NCBI GenBank assembly: GCA_003151295.1
Contig: PLXD01000563.1
Span: 1-9,198 of the forward strand
Direction: 5' to 3'
From: Chitinophagaceae bacterium
GTDB taxonomy: Bacteria; Bacteroidota; Bacteroidia; Chitinophagales; Chitinophagaceae
Length of the DNA: 9,198 bases
Shown piece by piece: positions 1 to 6,226 of this stretch. The position numbers were made by a program, and so were the translations under genes. The notes under the pieces were generated by a model that saw only the letters and a program-made list of their open reading frames with translations, was not told where the DNA came from and did not search any database. Numbering within the stretch: position 1 is the first letter of the stretch; each line of letters starts with the position of its first letter.

Positions 1-139
1 ATAAGATAATATTACGATTCGATATATTAGAGACGCCACCCGTTCTTTCATACTACCTGTATTAAAAAAAAGTTTCTTAATCGCCGGCCGCCCTGACGAT
101 TAAAAGGAAACTCCAGTATTTTCCCTTCTTTTTTAGCAG

Positions 140-511
140 TTTATTACCCGGATCGACGTCTACCCCGAATAATATCCGGCAGAACCCCTCATGGCTGCTT
201 ATGAACTGATGGTTGCCGGAGAGGTGATTCCCGGAAGATTCAGGAAAACGATGGAGAAGCCCGAGCCGCTTATACCCGGAAAGGTCGAAGCCTATTCTAT
301 CGATCTGCACAGCGTGGATCATGTATTCAAAAAGGGGCATAAGATAATGGTGCAGGTCCAAAGCACCTGGTTCCCCATCATCGACCGCAACCTTCAAAAA
401 TTCGTGACGAATATTTTTGAAGCTACGGAAACGGATTTTCAGATAGTCAGGCAAAAAATATTCCGTTCCGCTCAATGCTCGTCGCATATCGAATTGCCGG
501 TCATGCCATGA
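140..511 (+). pseudogene. C-terminal remnant of a CocE/NonD-family (X-Pro dipeptidyl-peptidase-like) hydrolase
   Basis: The open stretch from the ATG at 191 encodes about 106 residues that match, from memory, the C-terminal beta-sandwich domain of CocE/NonD acyl hydrolases (glutaryl-7-ACA acylase, X-Pro dipeptidyl peptidase relatives). Typical features are a YELMVAGEV-like strand, the FKKGHKIMVQVQSTWFP segment, DRNLQKFVTNI, and a SHIELPVMP ending. Family members are usually around 600 residues, so the catalytic alpha/beta-hydrolase part is absent. The same frame upstream of 191 still reads as family sequence (TRIDVYPE, about 146-169) but is cut by TAA at 170-172, with another stop at 134-136. 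The ATG at 191 is therefore probably not a true start. I read this as a decayed gene end, not a small functional gene. The nucleophile Ser and the rest of the catalytic machinery cannot be present here. Nothing recognisable remains in 1-139. Confidence 0.72.
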
Positions 512-551
512 TAAGCCATGATGATGATTATTGGGCTATTCCCTGATCGGA

Positions 552-773
552 CTATTTCCTGGGAGGAAGGTCGAAGGCTACAGCCTCATGGTCGAAATTT
601 CCCTTGTGTGAACCGTCGCAGAAAGGTTTGTTCTTCGAATGGCCGCATCGGCAGATGGAAACGACTTCCCGGCCGCCCAGGCCATAAACATTCCCGTTCT
701 TATCGACGATCTCAAAATCGCCTTCTACCTTGATCGATCCGTTACTATTCACTGTAATCTTTGTGGTTGCCAT
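552..773 (-). CDS. CDGSH-type iron-sulfur domain protein
   Basis: This 73-residue protein carries the full mitoNEET/CDGSH signature C-X-C-X2-(S/T)-X3-P-X-C-D-G-(S/A/T)-H, with ligands C41, C43, C52 and H56. That predicts a 2Fe-2S cluster with 3Cys-1His coordination. Family members are small cytosolic proteins thought to act in redox sensing or iron-sulfur transfer; the exact role of bacterial single-domain forms is not settled. I chose the ATG at 773 (MATTKITVNS). A longer reading begins with TTG at 809, but that codon lies within a perfect TAnnTTTG -7 element at 807-814, so it should be upstream of or at the transcript start. The N-terminal half (about residues 1-39) is a short beta-rich lead-in (SNGSIKVEGDFEIVDKNGN). 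The gene lies 71 bases downstream of the GH18 gene on the same strand but appears to have its own promoter. Its 3' end converges on the CocE remnant. Confidence 0.9.
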   Translation of the reverse strand: MATTKITVNSNGSIKVEGDFEIVDKNGNVYGLGGREVVSICRCGHSKNKPFCDGSHKGNFDHEAVAFDLPPRK

Positions 774-806
774 CTTGAATTGTATATAAGGAATTGTATA
801 AGTCGC

Positions 807-814
807 CAAAAATA
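807..814 (-). promoter_or_regulatory. Bacteroidota-type -7 element for the CDGSH gene
   Basis: On the minus strand this reads TATTTTTG, a perfect TAnnTTTG -7 box. It lies 33 bases before the ATG at 773. No TTG is visible at the usual -33 distance, so it is a half match to the Bacteroidota sigma-A promoter. Its position favours the ATG at 773 over the upstream TTG. Confidence 0.45.
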
Positions 815-844
815 GGGAAATCAGGTATGAGTACGCGCTTTTTT

Positions 845-1858
845 TTATTTTCCATTCAGGACATCATGGATATTCTTTAAAAGAGAGACCGGCCCCTGTG
901 CATCCTGCAATAATTCCCAGATCATGATCCCGCTTGTCTCCTGCATCGCCAGCGTCGTTTTCTTTCGGATCGTGGTTATCCCGTTGTAATACATTGTCTC
1001 TCCGTCCGGCAGGGCGACCTGGTCATCATAAGCCGAGGCCGGGTAAGCGGCGACGATCTTGCTAAAATTCATGTCGGAAGTCATATTGCCGGGGCCAAAG
1101 CCATATCCATAAAAGGGAAGGCCCAGGGTCATTTTGAATTTGGGTATGGAGCGGGTTTTCCCCCAATAGACCAGGTCGCTGACTGCGCTGTCATAAGGTG
1201 CATGCGGACCCGGATTGGAAGGTCGCCAGGGACCCGTCTTGTCATAGGACATGATGTTGATAAAATCGAAATTCGCCAGGGCCGCGTCAGGGGTATTGGC
1301 TCCATAGGGAGTCGCCACTGCGGCGGTAAGCAATTTTTTACGGGCCCTTACCATCGAAGAAAGGTCGGACACAAATGGCGCATAGTGCTGATCGATCGCG
1401 CTGCCCTCCAGGTCCACGTCCACCCCATCGAGCTGGTATTTATCCAGGGTGGAGGCGATCGACTGTACGAAGGCGGCCCGTTTGTCATCGGTCAGAAAAC
1501 CTGTAAAATAAGCCGGTATCCCGCCACCGCCCATCGACATCAATACTTTTACGCCTGCACGGTGAGCCAAGTGCACGATCTGCGGAATGACCGGGATATC
1601 GGCAAAGGCGCCGGATGAATCGGGGTTGATAAAAGCCAGGTTCAGGTGGGTGATGCTGCCAAAATCGAAATTCGATAAGAAGCCGGACAGGTCATGCCTG
1701 CCGACCGGCAGGTAGCCGATCACCTTAAAGGAAGAGTTATGGGCTGACTGGGCCATGGCTCCGTTCTCTTTATATGCCGGGAGCACCAGAACGATCAGGG
1801 AGAAAAGCAGCAGCCATTTATAAGAGATACCCGAGCGCATTTTGATAGATCTTTTCAT
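845..1858 (-). CDS. secreted glycoside hydrolase family 18 (chitinase-like) protein
   Basis: This 337-residue protein has a signal peptide: basic start, hydrophobic core at about 14-27, and probable signal peptidase I cleavage after AMA at residue 36. The rest is a single GH18 TIM barrel. Diagnostic motifs are in order: the SxGG-type strand MSMGGGG (107-113), the catalytic DGxDxDxE as DGVDVDLE (144-151) with E151 as acid/base, MSYD (203-206) on the following strand, and a WEL near 314-316 in the last strand. All catalytic acids are intact. GH18 enzymes cleave beta-1,4-GlcNAc polymers (chitin, or peptidoglycan/N-glycan chitobiose cores) by substrate-assisted catalysis. The exact substrate cannot be read from sequence. 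The barrel is short, with no obvious chitinase insertion domain or carbohydrate-binding module, which fits the smaller single-domain class. Start choice is M1 or M7 (both give a good signal peptide); M1 is used. A strong hairpin ends only about 12 bases upstream of the start codon. Confidence 0.9.
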   Translation of the reverse strand: MKRSIKMRSGISYKWLLLFSLIVLVLPAYKENGAMAQSAHNSSFKVIGYLPVGRHDLSGFLSNFDFGSITHLNLAFINPDSSGAFADIPVIPQIVHLAHRAGVKVLMSMGGGGIPAYFTGFLTDDKRAAFVQSIASTLDKYQLDGVDVDLEGSAIDQHYAPFVSDLSSMVRARKKLLTAAVATPYGANTPDAALANFDFINIMSYDKTGPWRPSNPGPHAPYDSAVSDLVYWGKTRSIPKFKMTLGLPFYGYGFGPGNMTSDMNFSKIVAAYPASAYDDQVALPDGETMYYNGITTIRKKTTLAMQETSGIMIWELLQDAQGPVSLLKNIHDVLNGK

Positions 1859-1869
1859 GAATATACGAT

Positions 1870-1912
1870 AAAAGGGGATACCGTTAACGGCTTATTGCGT
1901 AACGATATCCCC
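1870..1912 (-). terminator. intrinsic terminator (or leader attenuator) between Hsp20 and GH18 genes
   Basis: Inverted repeat with arms 1874-1886 and 1900-1912: GGGGATA paired with TATCCCC, one C/A mismatch, then CGTTA paired with TAACG, and a 13-base loop. Read on the minus strand the stem is followed at once by TTTT (1873-1870). This is a good rho-independent terminator shape for the Hsp20 transcript. The T tract ends only 11 bases before the GH18 ATG, so the hairpin may instead lie in the GH18 leader and work as an attenuator. I found no clear TAnnTTTG box between it and the GH18 start. Confidence 0.6.
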
Positions 1913-1915
1913 TCT

Positions 1916-1983
1916 TCTTCAGTGCTGTTCTCTTCTGTGCTGCTCTCTATTGGTTCAGCTCAGTTGAACTCACTTCAGCTTAG
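1916..1983. repeat. short imperfect tandem repeats between Hsp20 and GH18 genes
   Basis: A 15-base unit occurs twice in tandem (1916-1930 and 1931-1945) with 13 of 15 bases identical. A second direct repeat, TTCAGCT(C/T)AG, occurs at 1954-1963 and 1974-1983. The intervening GTTCA...TGAAC (1953-1957/1965-1969) is a small inverted repeat. The block is low in complexity (CT-rich on the plus strand) and has no coding potential I can recognise. Confidence 0.5.
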
Positions 1984-1990
1984 CTCACCC

Positions 1991-2389
1991 TTAGCTTACG
2001 ACTATGCTCCGAAGGGGCTGTTCTTTACCGGGAATGATGGGTAGTGTCACCTGCAGGACTCCCTCCTCGTACTTTGCGGCAATATTTGCGGCGTCGACGG
2101 ATTCGTCCAGCGTAAAGGTCCTTACGAATCCCCCGCGGCTATATTCCCGCCTGATCCATTCAGGTCGGGGGAAACCCTCCGGCGGAGTGTAAGAGACTGT
2201 CAGCTCATTTCCCTTTACATCAAGCAGGAAATGTTCTTTGATTCGGCCCGGAGCGAAGACCAGGATTTCATAGCTGTTCTCAGTCCTGTAAATGTTGACG
2301 GCGGCTCTTTGCATGGAACGGTCAGACAGGTGATGCTGGTGCCTGCCTCCGTAATTGCCTTTTGCGGCGCATGACTGATTGTAGTACAT
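1991..2389 (-). CDS. small heat-shock protein, Hsp20/alpha-crystallin family
   Basis: This 132-residue protein contains an alpha-crystallin domain at about residues 28-118. It starts at AAVNIYRTENSYEILVFAPG, continues through strand FLLDVKGNELTVSY and a FVRTFTLDESVDAANIAAKYEEG stretch, and ends with the hallmark GVLxVTLP (110-117). The C-terminal tail has IVV (129-131), which fits the I-x-I/V motif that docks into neighbouring subunits during oligomer assembly. Members are ATP-independent cytosolic holdases that bind unfolding proteins under stress. The N-terminal arm is short and rich in Gly, His and Asn (residues 1-27), unlike the longer hydrophobic arm of many Hsp20s, so the oligomer may be smaller. 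Upstream of the ATG is a purine-rich stretch (AAAAAGAAAGAAC) but no canonical ribosome-binding site. The gene diverges from the epimerase-like gene across a 92-base gap. Confidence 0.9.
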   Translation of the reverse strand: MYYNQSCAAKGNYGGRHQHHLSDRSMQRAAVNIYRTENSYEILVFAPGRIKEHFLLDVKGNELTVSYTPPEGFPRPEWIRREYSRGGFVRTFTLDESVDAANIAAKYEEGVLQVTLPIIPGKEQPLRSIVVS

Positions 2390-2447
2390 GTTCTTTCTTT
2401 TTAGATGAAATAATTGAGAATCTAAATAGGAAGACGAATGAGCGGGG

Positions 2448-2469
2448 AAAATATTTTAGAATATTTTTG
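2448..2469 (+). promoter_or_regulatory. AT-rich palindrome overlapping a -7 element for the epimerase-like gene
   Basis: AAAATATT (2448-2455) and AATATTTT (2460-2467) form a perfect 8-base inverted repeat with a 4-base gap. Its right arm overlaps TATTTTTG (2462-2469), a perfect TAnnTTTG -7 box 12 bases before the ATG at 2482. No TTG is seen at the -33 position. It sits between divergent genes and could be an operator, but AT-rich palindromes also arise by chance. Confidence 0.35.
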
Positions 2470-2481
2470 TAAGTTACATAG

Positions 2482-4127
2482 ATGAATCGAAGAACGATTG
2501 CCTTTCTCGCCCTACTGAACTTTTCAAGTTCGCTCTTTACAGGTCTTTTTGCCCAGCAAGGGGAAAACGAACAGGCCCGGAAATACCGGGCGACGGGAAA
2601 AATGGCCGCCGAAAGGAAAAAGATAGCAGACCAAATGGAGTACTCCTTACAAAAAGAATTGCTCGATAAATGGTATCCACGATCGATAGACAGCTTGTAT
2701 GGCGGGTTTCTCAGTGCCTGGACCTATGATTTCAAACCGGACTCCGATCAGGATAAAATGATCGTGACCCAGGCCCGTCATACCTGGGTAAATGCCAAAG
2801 CCTCCGAACGCTATCCTAACAGGCAATACTATAAAAGCGGCGCGCGCCAGGGATTTCTCTTTCTCAGGGATATCTTGTGGGATCAGGTCTATGGGGGGTT
2901 CTATACGCTCGTCGATAGAGAGGGCCATGAGAAGAAAGGCTATTTTGCCCCAAAAGAAGCCTATGGTAATGCATTCGGCATTTATTCCCTGGCTGCCTAT
3001 TATCACAGTTCCGGAGATACTGCCGCACTGGACCTAGCGAAAAGGGCCTTTTTGTGGCTCGAAGCCCATAGTCATGACCCTGTGTATAAGGGTTATTTTC
3101 AACACATGCAAGAGGACGGCAGGCCCATCAAAAGAACCGCAGATATTCCTTCCACGGCAGAAACAGGTTACAAAGATCAGAATAGTTCCATCCACCTGTT
3201 GGAAGCCTTTACGGAACTGTACCAGGTCTGGAAAGACGAACTGCTTCGGGAGCGGCTGCAGGAAATGCTCCTGCTGATCAGGGATAAGATCCGTACGCCC
3301 AGGGGGAGTCTTATCCTTTTTTCCAGCCAGACTGGACCCCCATATCATTCAGGGATTCCAGCAGGGAATGCATCCTGCAACACCGTGGCCTCGACCACGT
3401 ATCCTTCGGACATGATCACGAGACAGCCTACCTGATGCTGGAAGCATCCCGCGCCCTGGGCAATACAAATGATCTCCTTACGCTGAACGTCGGCAAAAAA
3501 ATGGTCGACAACGCTTTGGAGAATGGATGGGACAAGGATCTGGGCGGATTCTATGACGAAGGTTATTATTTCAAAGGAGATGACAATATTTCCATCATCA
3601 GCGAAAGCAAAAACTGGTGGGCACAGGCCGAGGGGTTGAACGCTCTTTTACTGATGGCCGGCAAATATCCAGATGACCCAAATCAATACGAAAAAAAGTT
3701 TGAGCAGCAGTGGCAATATATTCAAACCTGGTTAATTGACCACGGGCACGGCGACTGGTACCAGGGCGGACTGGACAAACAACCCAATTATAAAAAAGCA
3801 CTGAAAGGGCAGATATGGAAGGGGACCTACCATGTATTCAGGGCGCTGATGAATTGTACAAACCTGCTGCACCCAAATACAGTAATGCCGCCGGCGCCTT
3901 TTGGCATCAGTTATAAAAAGTCGCCGGCCCCTGTTTTAAGATGGCATTCGCCGGGGGGCAAAACCAGGCTTTTGGGATACAATATCTACCTTAATAAAAA
4001 ACGAATAGGTTTTACACCGCTTACTTACTGGCATGTCCCGGCAGGCATTCCTGTCAGTGGAAAAATAGCTGTCAGGTCGGTTGACCTGCAGGGGAATGAA
4101 TCGGTTAAGGCAGGATATTTGAAGTAA
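2482..4127 (+). pseudogene. frameshifted gene for a secreted AGE-superfamily (N-acylglucosamine/cellobiose 2-epimerase-like) protein
   Basis: Two open stretches, 2482-3435 and 3435-4127, are the halves of one (alpha/alpha)6-barrel protein of about 548 residues. Signal peptide at residues 1-24 (cleavage after LFA). Family blocks are in order: VTQARHTWVNAKA (95-107), SSIHLLEAFTELYQ (235-248, with a conserved barrel His), HVSFGHDHETAYLMLEA (306-322, with the conserved His of the GHD block) and KNWWAQAEGLNALLLM in the second half. The last 75 or so residues, after MPPAPFGISY, resemble a fibronectin III-like beta domain (GYNIYLNKKRIG, AVRSVDLQGNES). The break is in a six-T run at 3317-3322. Adding one T restores IL-FFQPDWTPIS and joins the frames exactly, and the first frame then continues only as unrelated residues to a stop at 3435. 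The family epimerises or isomerises mono- and disaccharides; substrate unknown. The cause may be a real deletion, a sequencing error at the homopolymer, or less likely programmed -1 slippage. Confidence 0.82.
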
Positions 4128-4257
4128 ACCGCCCGCAGGGACAGCGCATCACCGTCCAAAGTCACCGCATCTGACGGCGGGGATATTAAAACAATTTTCA
4201 TTGGCCTTTGTACTATTCCGGGTGCCAACGAACCGGTGAAACAGCTAAAACTTAAAA

Positions 4258-4947
4258 ATGGGGCTTGAGAAACATTATTCAAACAGAAGCGGATGGCTGC
4301 GGGCGGCTGTTTTGGGCGCAAATGATGGCATACTGTCAACAACAAGTATAGCTATTGGCGTAGCTGCGGCCAGCGATACAAGAAGCCCGGTCATCCTGGC
4401 TGCCTTAGCCGGATTAGTAGCGGGCGCATTATCAATGGCAGCAGGTGAATATGTTTCTGTAAGTTCCCAATCTGATATTGAAACCGCAGACTTAGTGCGG
4501 GAAAAGAAAGAACTTGAAACGATACCGGATATCGAACTAAAAGAACTGGCGAAAATATACAGAAAAAGAGGTTTAGACAGCCATTTGGCCATGCAGGTAG
4601 CGGAGCAGCTTACAAAACACAACGCACTGGAGGCCCATGGCAAAGACGAATTAGGAATTAATAAATTCTCGCATCCGAAACCGCTGCAAGCCGCGCTGGC
4701 ATCAGGCGCATCTTTTATTTCGGGCGGGATTTTACCATTTTTTGTTTCATTGTTCGCGCCGGTACATGTTATGGTTGTTTTGTTATATGCCTTTGCAATT
4801 GTATTTCTTGCATTGTCGGGCGGCGTTGCGGCAAAAGCAGGAGGCTCGGGCATGATAAAAGGAATAACAAGGATTTGCTTTTGGGGGACAATTGCTATGG
4901 GTATTACTGCCCTTGTGGGATATTTGTTCCATGTAAAAACAGGGTAA
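4258..4947 (+). CDS. VIT/CCC1-family Fe(2+)/Mn(2+) transporter
   Basis: This 229-residue inner-membrane protein matches the vacuolar iron transporter/CCC1 family. It has about five membrane segments: roughly 15-37 with the conserved AVLGANDGILSTTSIAIG, 44-64, 146-166, 168-190 and 203-224. Between the second and third lies a hydrophilic helical cytosolic domain (about 70-140) rich in Glu, which in VIT1 collects metal ions. The block GEYVSVSSQSD (63-73) at the end of the second segment is also characteristic. Members export or sequester Fe(2+) and Mn(2+), usually driven by proton exchange. Length fits the bacterial family. The 130 bases upstream of the ATG hold no promoter I can call; 4152-4177 can form a weak CCGTC/GACGG stem. 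The gene appears monocistronic and is followed by a block of inverted repeats. Confidence 0.9.
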   Translation: MGLEKHYSNRSGWLRAAVLGANDGILSTTSIAIGVAAASDTRSPVILAALAGLVAGALSMAAGEYVSVSSQSDIETADLVREKKELETIPDIELKELAKIYRKRGLDSHLAMQVAEQLTKHNALEAHGKDELGINKFSHPKPLQAALASGASFISGGILPFFVSLFAPVHVMVVLLYAFAIVFLALSGGVAAKAGGSGMIKGITRICFWGTIAMGITALVGYLFHVKTG

Positions 4948-4966
4948 CCCCTTGCATGCTAATGTA

Positions 4967-5146
4967 ATCCCGATAGCTATCGGGATGTCAAACGATGTAC
5001 TCCGTCCCGGCCGGGTCTGTCGCAGACGACCCTGCGTTGCCCTTGCATCCGGGAACGCAAGGCCCTGTGCCAGAGATGCGGGGACAGAATTCAGACAATG
5101 TGTAGGGGCGATCCCTTGTGGTCGCCCCGCGGAGCACAGGTGCTCC
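4967..5146. repeat. cluster of inverted repeats (REP/BIME-like block)
   Basis: Six separate inverted repeats occupy 180 noncoding bases. They are: a perfect 20-base palindrome ATCCCGATAGCTATCGGGAT (4967-4986); the palindrome CCCGGCCGGG (5006-5015); GTCTG-TCG-CAGAC (5015-5027), nested within GGGTC/GACCC (5013-5032); CCTTGC/GCAAGG (5041-5046/5057-5062); GGGGCGA/TCGCCCC (5105-5111/5122-5128); and GGAGCAC-AG-GTGCTCC (5131-5146). The last is followed by TTT and might end transcription on the plus strand. No convincing protein is encoded; the 90-residue open frame at 4952-5224 is rich in Cys, Arg and Pro and looks like chance. This explains most of the 289-base gap between the VIT gene and the next operon. 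Confidence 0.6.
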
Positions 5147-5187
5147 TTTATCGACATTTATTTTAAACGCGATTTCCCTGAGCGGGA

Positions 5188-5219
5188 TTGTTTTTATTCT
5201 ACAGAATTCGTTATTTTTG
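5188..5219 (+). promoter_or_regulatory. Bacteroidota promoter (TTG-N21-TATTTTTG) of the zeta-like operon
   Basis: TTG at 5188-5190 and a perfect TAnnTTTG box, TATTTTTG, at 5212-5219 are separated by 21 bases, which matches the Bacteroidota sigma-A promoter. The -7 box ends 17 bases before the ATG at 5237, giving a short leader. This indicates that the downstream two-gene operon is transcribed on its own and not from the VIT gene. Confidence 0.6.
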
Positions 5220-5236
5220 TTTAAATTTATTTCATT

Positions 5237-5449
5237 ATGATTGAAATACCTGAAGAAGAATTGCTGCGAAAAGGCAAAATGACCAAATCGCCGTTTAAAA
5301 TGACTTTTGAAGAAGAAAAGGCATGGCGGATTGAAAAGCAGGCCGAAGCGCAGGCTTTCCTGTTCTCCATAGGTCAGCCGCTGGTTTATGAAAAAGACGG
5401 TGTAATGATAGCTGAGTATGCCGACGGCAGGATCGTACCTGTTCACTAA
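5237..5449 (+). CDS. small protein of unknown function, first gene of a zeta-toxin-like operon (possible antitoxin)
   Basis: I do not recognise the family. The 70 residues are charged and soluble: an acidic start (IPEEELLRKGK), a Glu/Lys/Ala-rich likely helix (MTFEEEKAWRIEKQAEAQAFLFS, about 22-44), then a short beta-like end (GQPLVYEKDGVMIAEYADGRIVPVH). No signal peptide, membrane segment or helix-turn-helix is evident. It directly precedes the P-loop gene with a TAATG junction, so the two should be translationally coupled. A small protein directly upstream of a zeta-like ATPase is the usual place for an antitoxin. That role is inferred only from position and size. Start is the ATG at 5237, 17 bases after the promoter's -7 box; internal Met codons at residues 15 and 22 are alternatives. 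Confidence 0.75.
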   Translation: MIEIPEEELLRKGKMTKSPFKMTFEEEKAWRIEKQAEAQAFLFSIGQPLVYEKDGVMIAEYADGRIVPVH

Positions 5450-6042
5450 TGTCGGCCATTCATATTATTGCCGGGCCGCCTGGTATCGGCAAAAGCACCA
5501 ACGGTTTTGATTATATTGATAAAGACCTTGACATCCTGAACGAAGACGATATGCGTTTCAGGTATAAGGCAAAAGGCTATGCCGATTACAACGAATATTC
5601 TATTTACCGGGTACGCGATATTATCAGGCGCAAGCTCATCCGCAACGAAGATATCGCCCTCGAACTGAACCTGGGCTACCCCCACCAGTATGAATATGCT
5701 TTGGCCGCAAAAAGGTTCAGTAACGAAAACCTGTTGAATATTATCCTTTTTTTTACCGATAGTTTACAGTTGTGCATCGACAGGGCAAAAATCCGGCACG
5801 AAAGCGGCCTGCACCTGGTAATGCCCGAAACTATTACCGAAATGTATAACAATACCATTCCGCTGCTTAAAAATAATTTTGATGCCGTAGATAACTTAAG
5901 CCTGATTGATGCAAGCCGGAAAAATGATTTTCTTACCGTGGCTAAATATAATAAAGCAACTAAGAAACTGGAATTGGGTAGCCAAAACCCGGATTGGTTT
6001 AAAAATGATCTGAGGCCTTTTATAGAACAGTATTTGCGCTAA
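5449..6042 (+). CDS. zeta-toxin-like P-loop ATPase/kinase
   Basis: This 197-residue protein starts with a beta strand and Walker A motif GPPGIGKST (9-17). It then follows the zeta-toxin/COG4185-like layout. NEDDMRFRYK (31-40) corresponds to the N-x-D-x-x-R block near the substrate site. ELNLGYPHQYEYALAAKRF (72-90) is where zeta proteins have their E-T-x-x-S segment. DRAKIRHESGLHLVMPETITEMYNNTIPLL (111-140) matches the R-x(n)-G-G-H-x-V...I...RY segment. The end has a D-N-L-S-L-I-D-A-S strand. Zeta toxins phosphorylate UDP-N-acetyl sugars and block cell-wall synthesis; other members of this ATPase group have unknown targets, so kinase activity here is unproven. The ATG overlaps the TAA of the preceding 70-residue gene by one base. 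No terminator was identified in 6043-6128, although a T-rich run occurs at 6124-6130. Confidence 0.78.
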   Translation: MSAIHIIAGPPGIGKSTNGFDYIDKDLDILNEDDMRFRYKAKGYADYNEYSIYRVRDIIRRKLIRNEDIALELNLGYPHQYEYALAAKRFSNENLLNIILFFTDSLQLCIDRAKIRHESGLHLVMPETITEMYNNTIPLLKNNFDAVDNLSLIDASRKNDFLTVAKYNKATKKLELGSQNPDWFKNDLRPFIEQYLR

Positions 6043-6128
6043 CCAGTAACGACAAAATGTTATATTTATTCACGCGCCCCCAATTATGCGGGTATCGCCC
6101 AGATTATTGAGGTGGATTGTTTGTTTTT

Positions 6129-6194
6129 TTAGCGTAGTGTGTAGTCGCAGCCTACAAGCATAGTCGTCCGAAGTCACAGACTTCGAACAGCGGG
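6129..6194 (+). repeat. REP-like two-hairpin repeat, copy 1
   Basis: Positions 6159-6194 (CATAGTCGTCCGAAGT...CAGCGGG) match copy 2 at 6875-6910 in 32 of 36 bases, same orientation. The core GTCCGAAGTC/GACTTCGAAC forms a 10-base stem with one mismatch and a 3-base loop. About 30 bases upstream both copies begin with TTAGC followed by a second, unrelated hairpin, here TGTAG/CTACA (6140-6144/6152-6156). Lies just downstream of the NlpC/P60 gene and accounts for much of the 184-base gap after the zeta-like gene. Confidence 0.65.
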
Positions 6195-6226
6195 CAGCGG
6201 AGCTTATATTATACCAGTGCAGGCCC

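Noticed and set aside
77..487. 136-residue minus-strand open frame
   Set aside because: It lies opposite the CocE-like remnant, whose plus-strand translation has clear family motifs; the minus reading resembles no family.
518..733. 71-residue plus-strand open frame
   Set aside because: Arg-rich shadow of the CDGSH gene on the other strand.
1202..1618. 138-residue plus-strand open frame
   Set aside because: Antisense to the GH18 catalytic core, which is unambiguous on the minus strand.
3315..3330. Canonical -1 programmed frameshift heptamer
   Set aside because: The zero-frame codons here (CTT TTT TCC) do not form an X XXY YYZ site; simple loss of one T explains the break better, although single-tRNA slippage on TTT is not excluded.
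4275..4853. 192-residue minus-strand open frame
   Set aside because: Long, but antisense to the VIT transporter; the Ser/Ala/Pro-rich composition is typical of a shadow frame.
4952..5224. 90-residue plus-strand and overlapping minus-strand open frames over the inverted-repeat block
   Set aside because: Cys/Arg/Pro-rich chance readings through palindromes, with no recognisable domain; the plus-strand frame runs through the promoter at 5188-5219.
6060..6135. Possible rho-independent terminator after the zeta-like gene (GGG-TATCG-CCC plus a T run)
   Set aside because: The stem is only about 3-4 base pairs and the T run is too far (more than 20 bases) from it.
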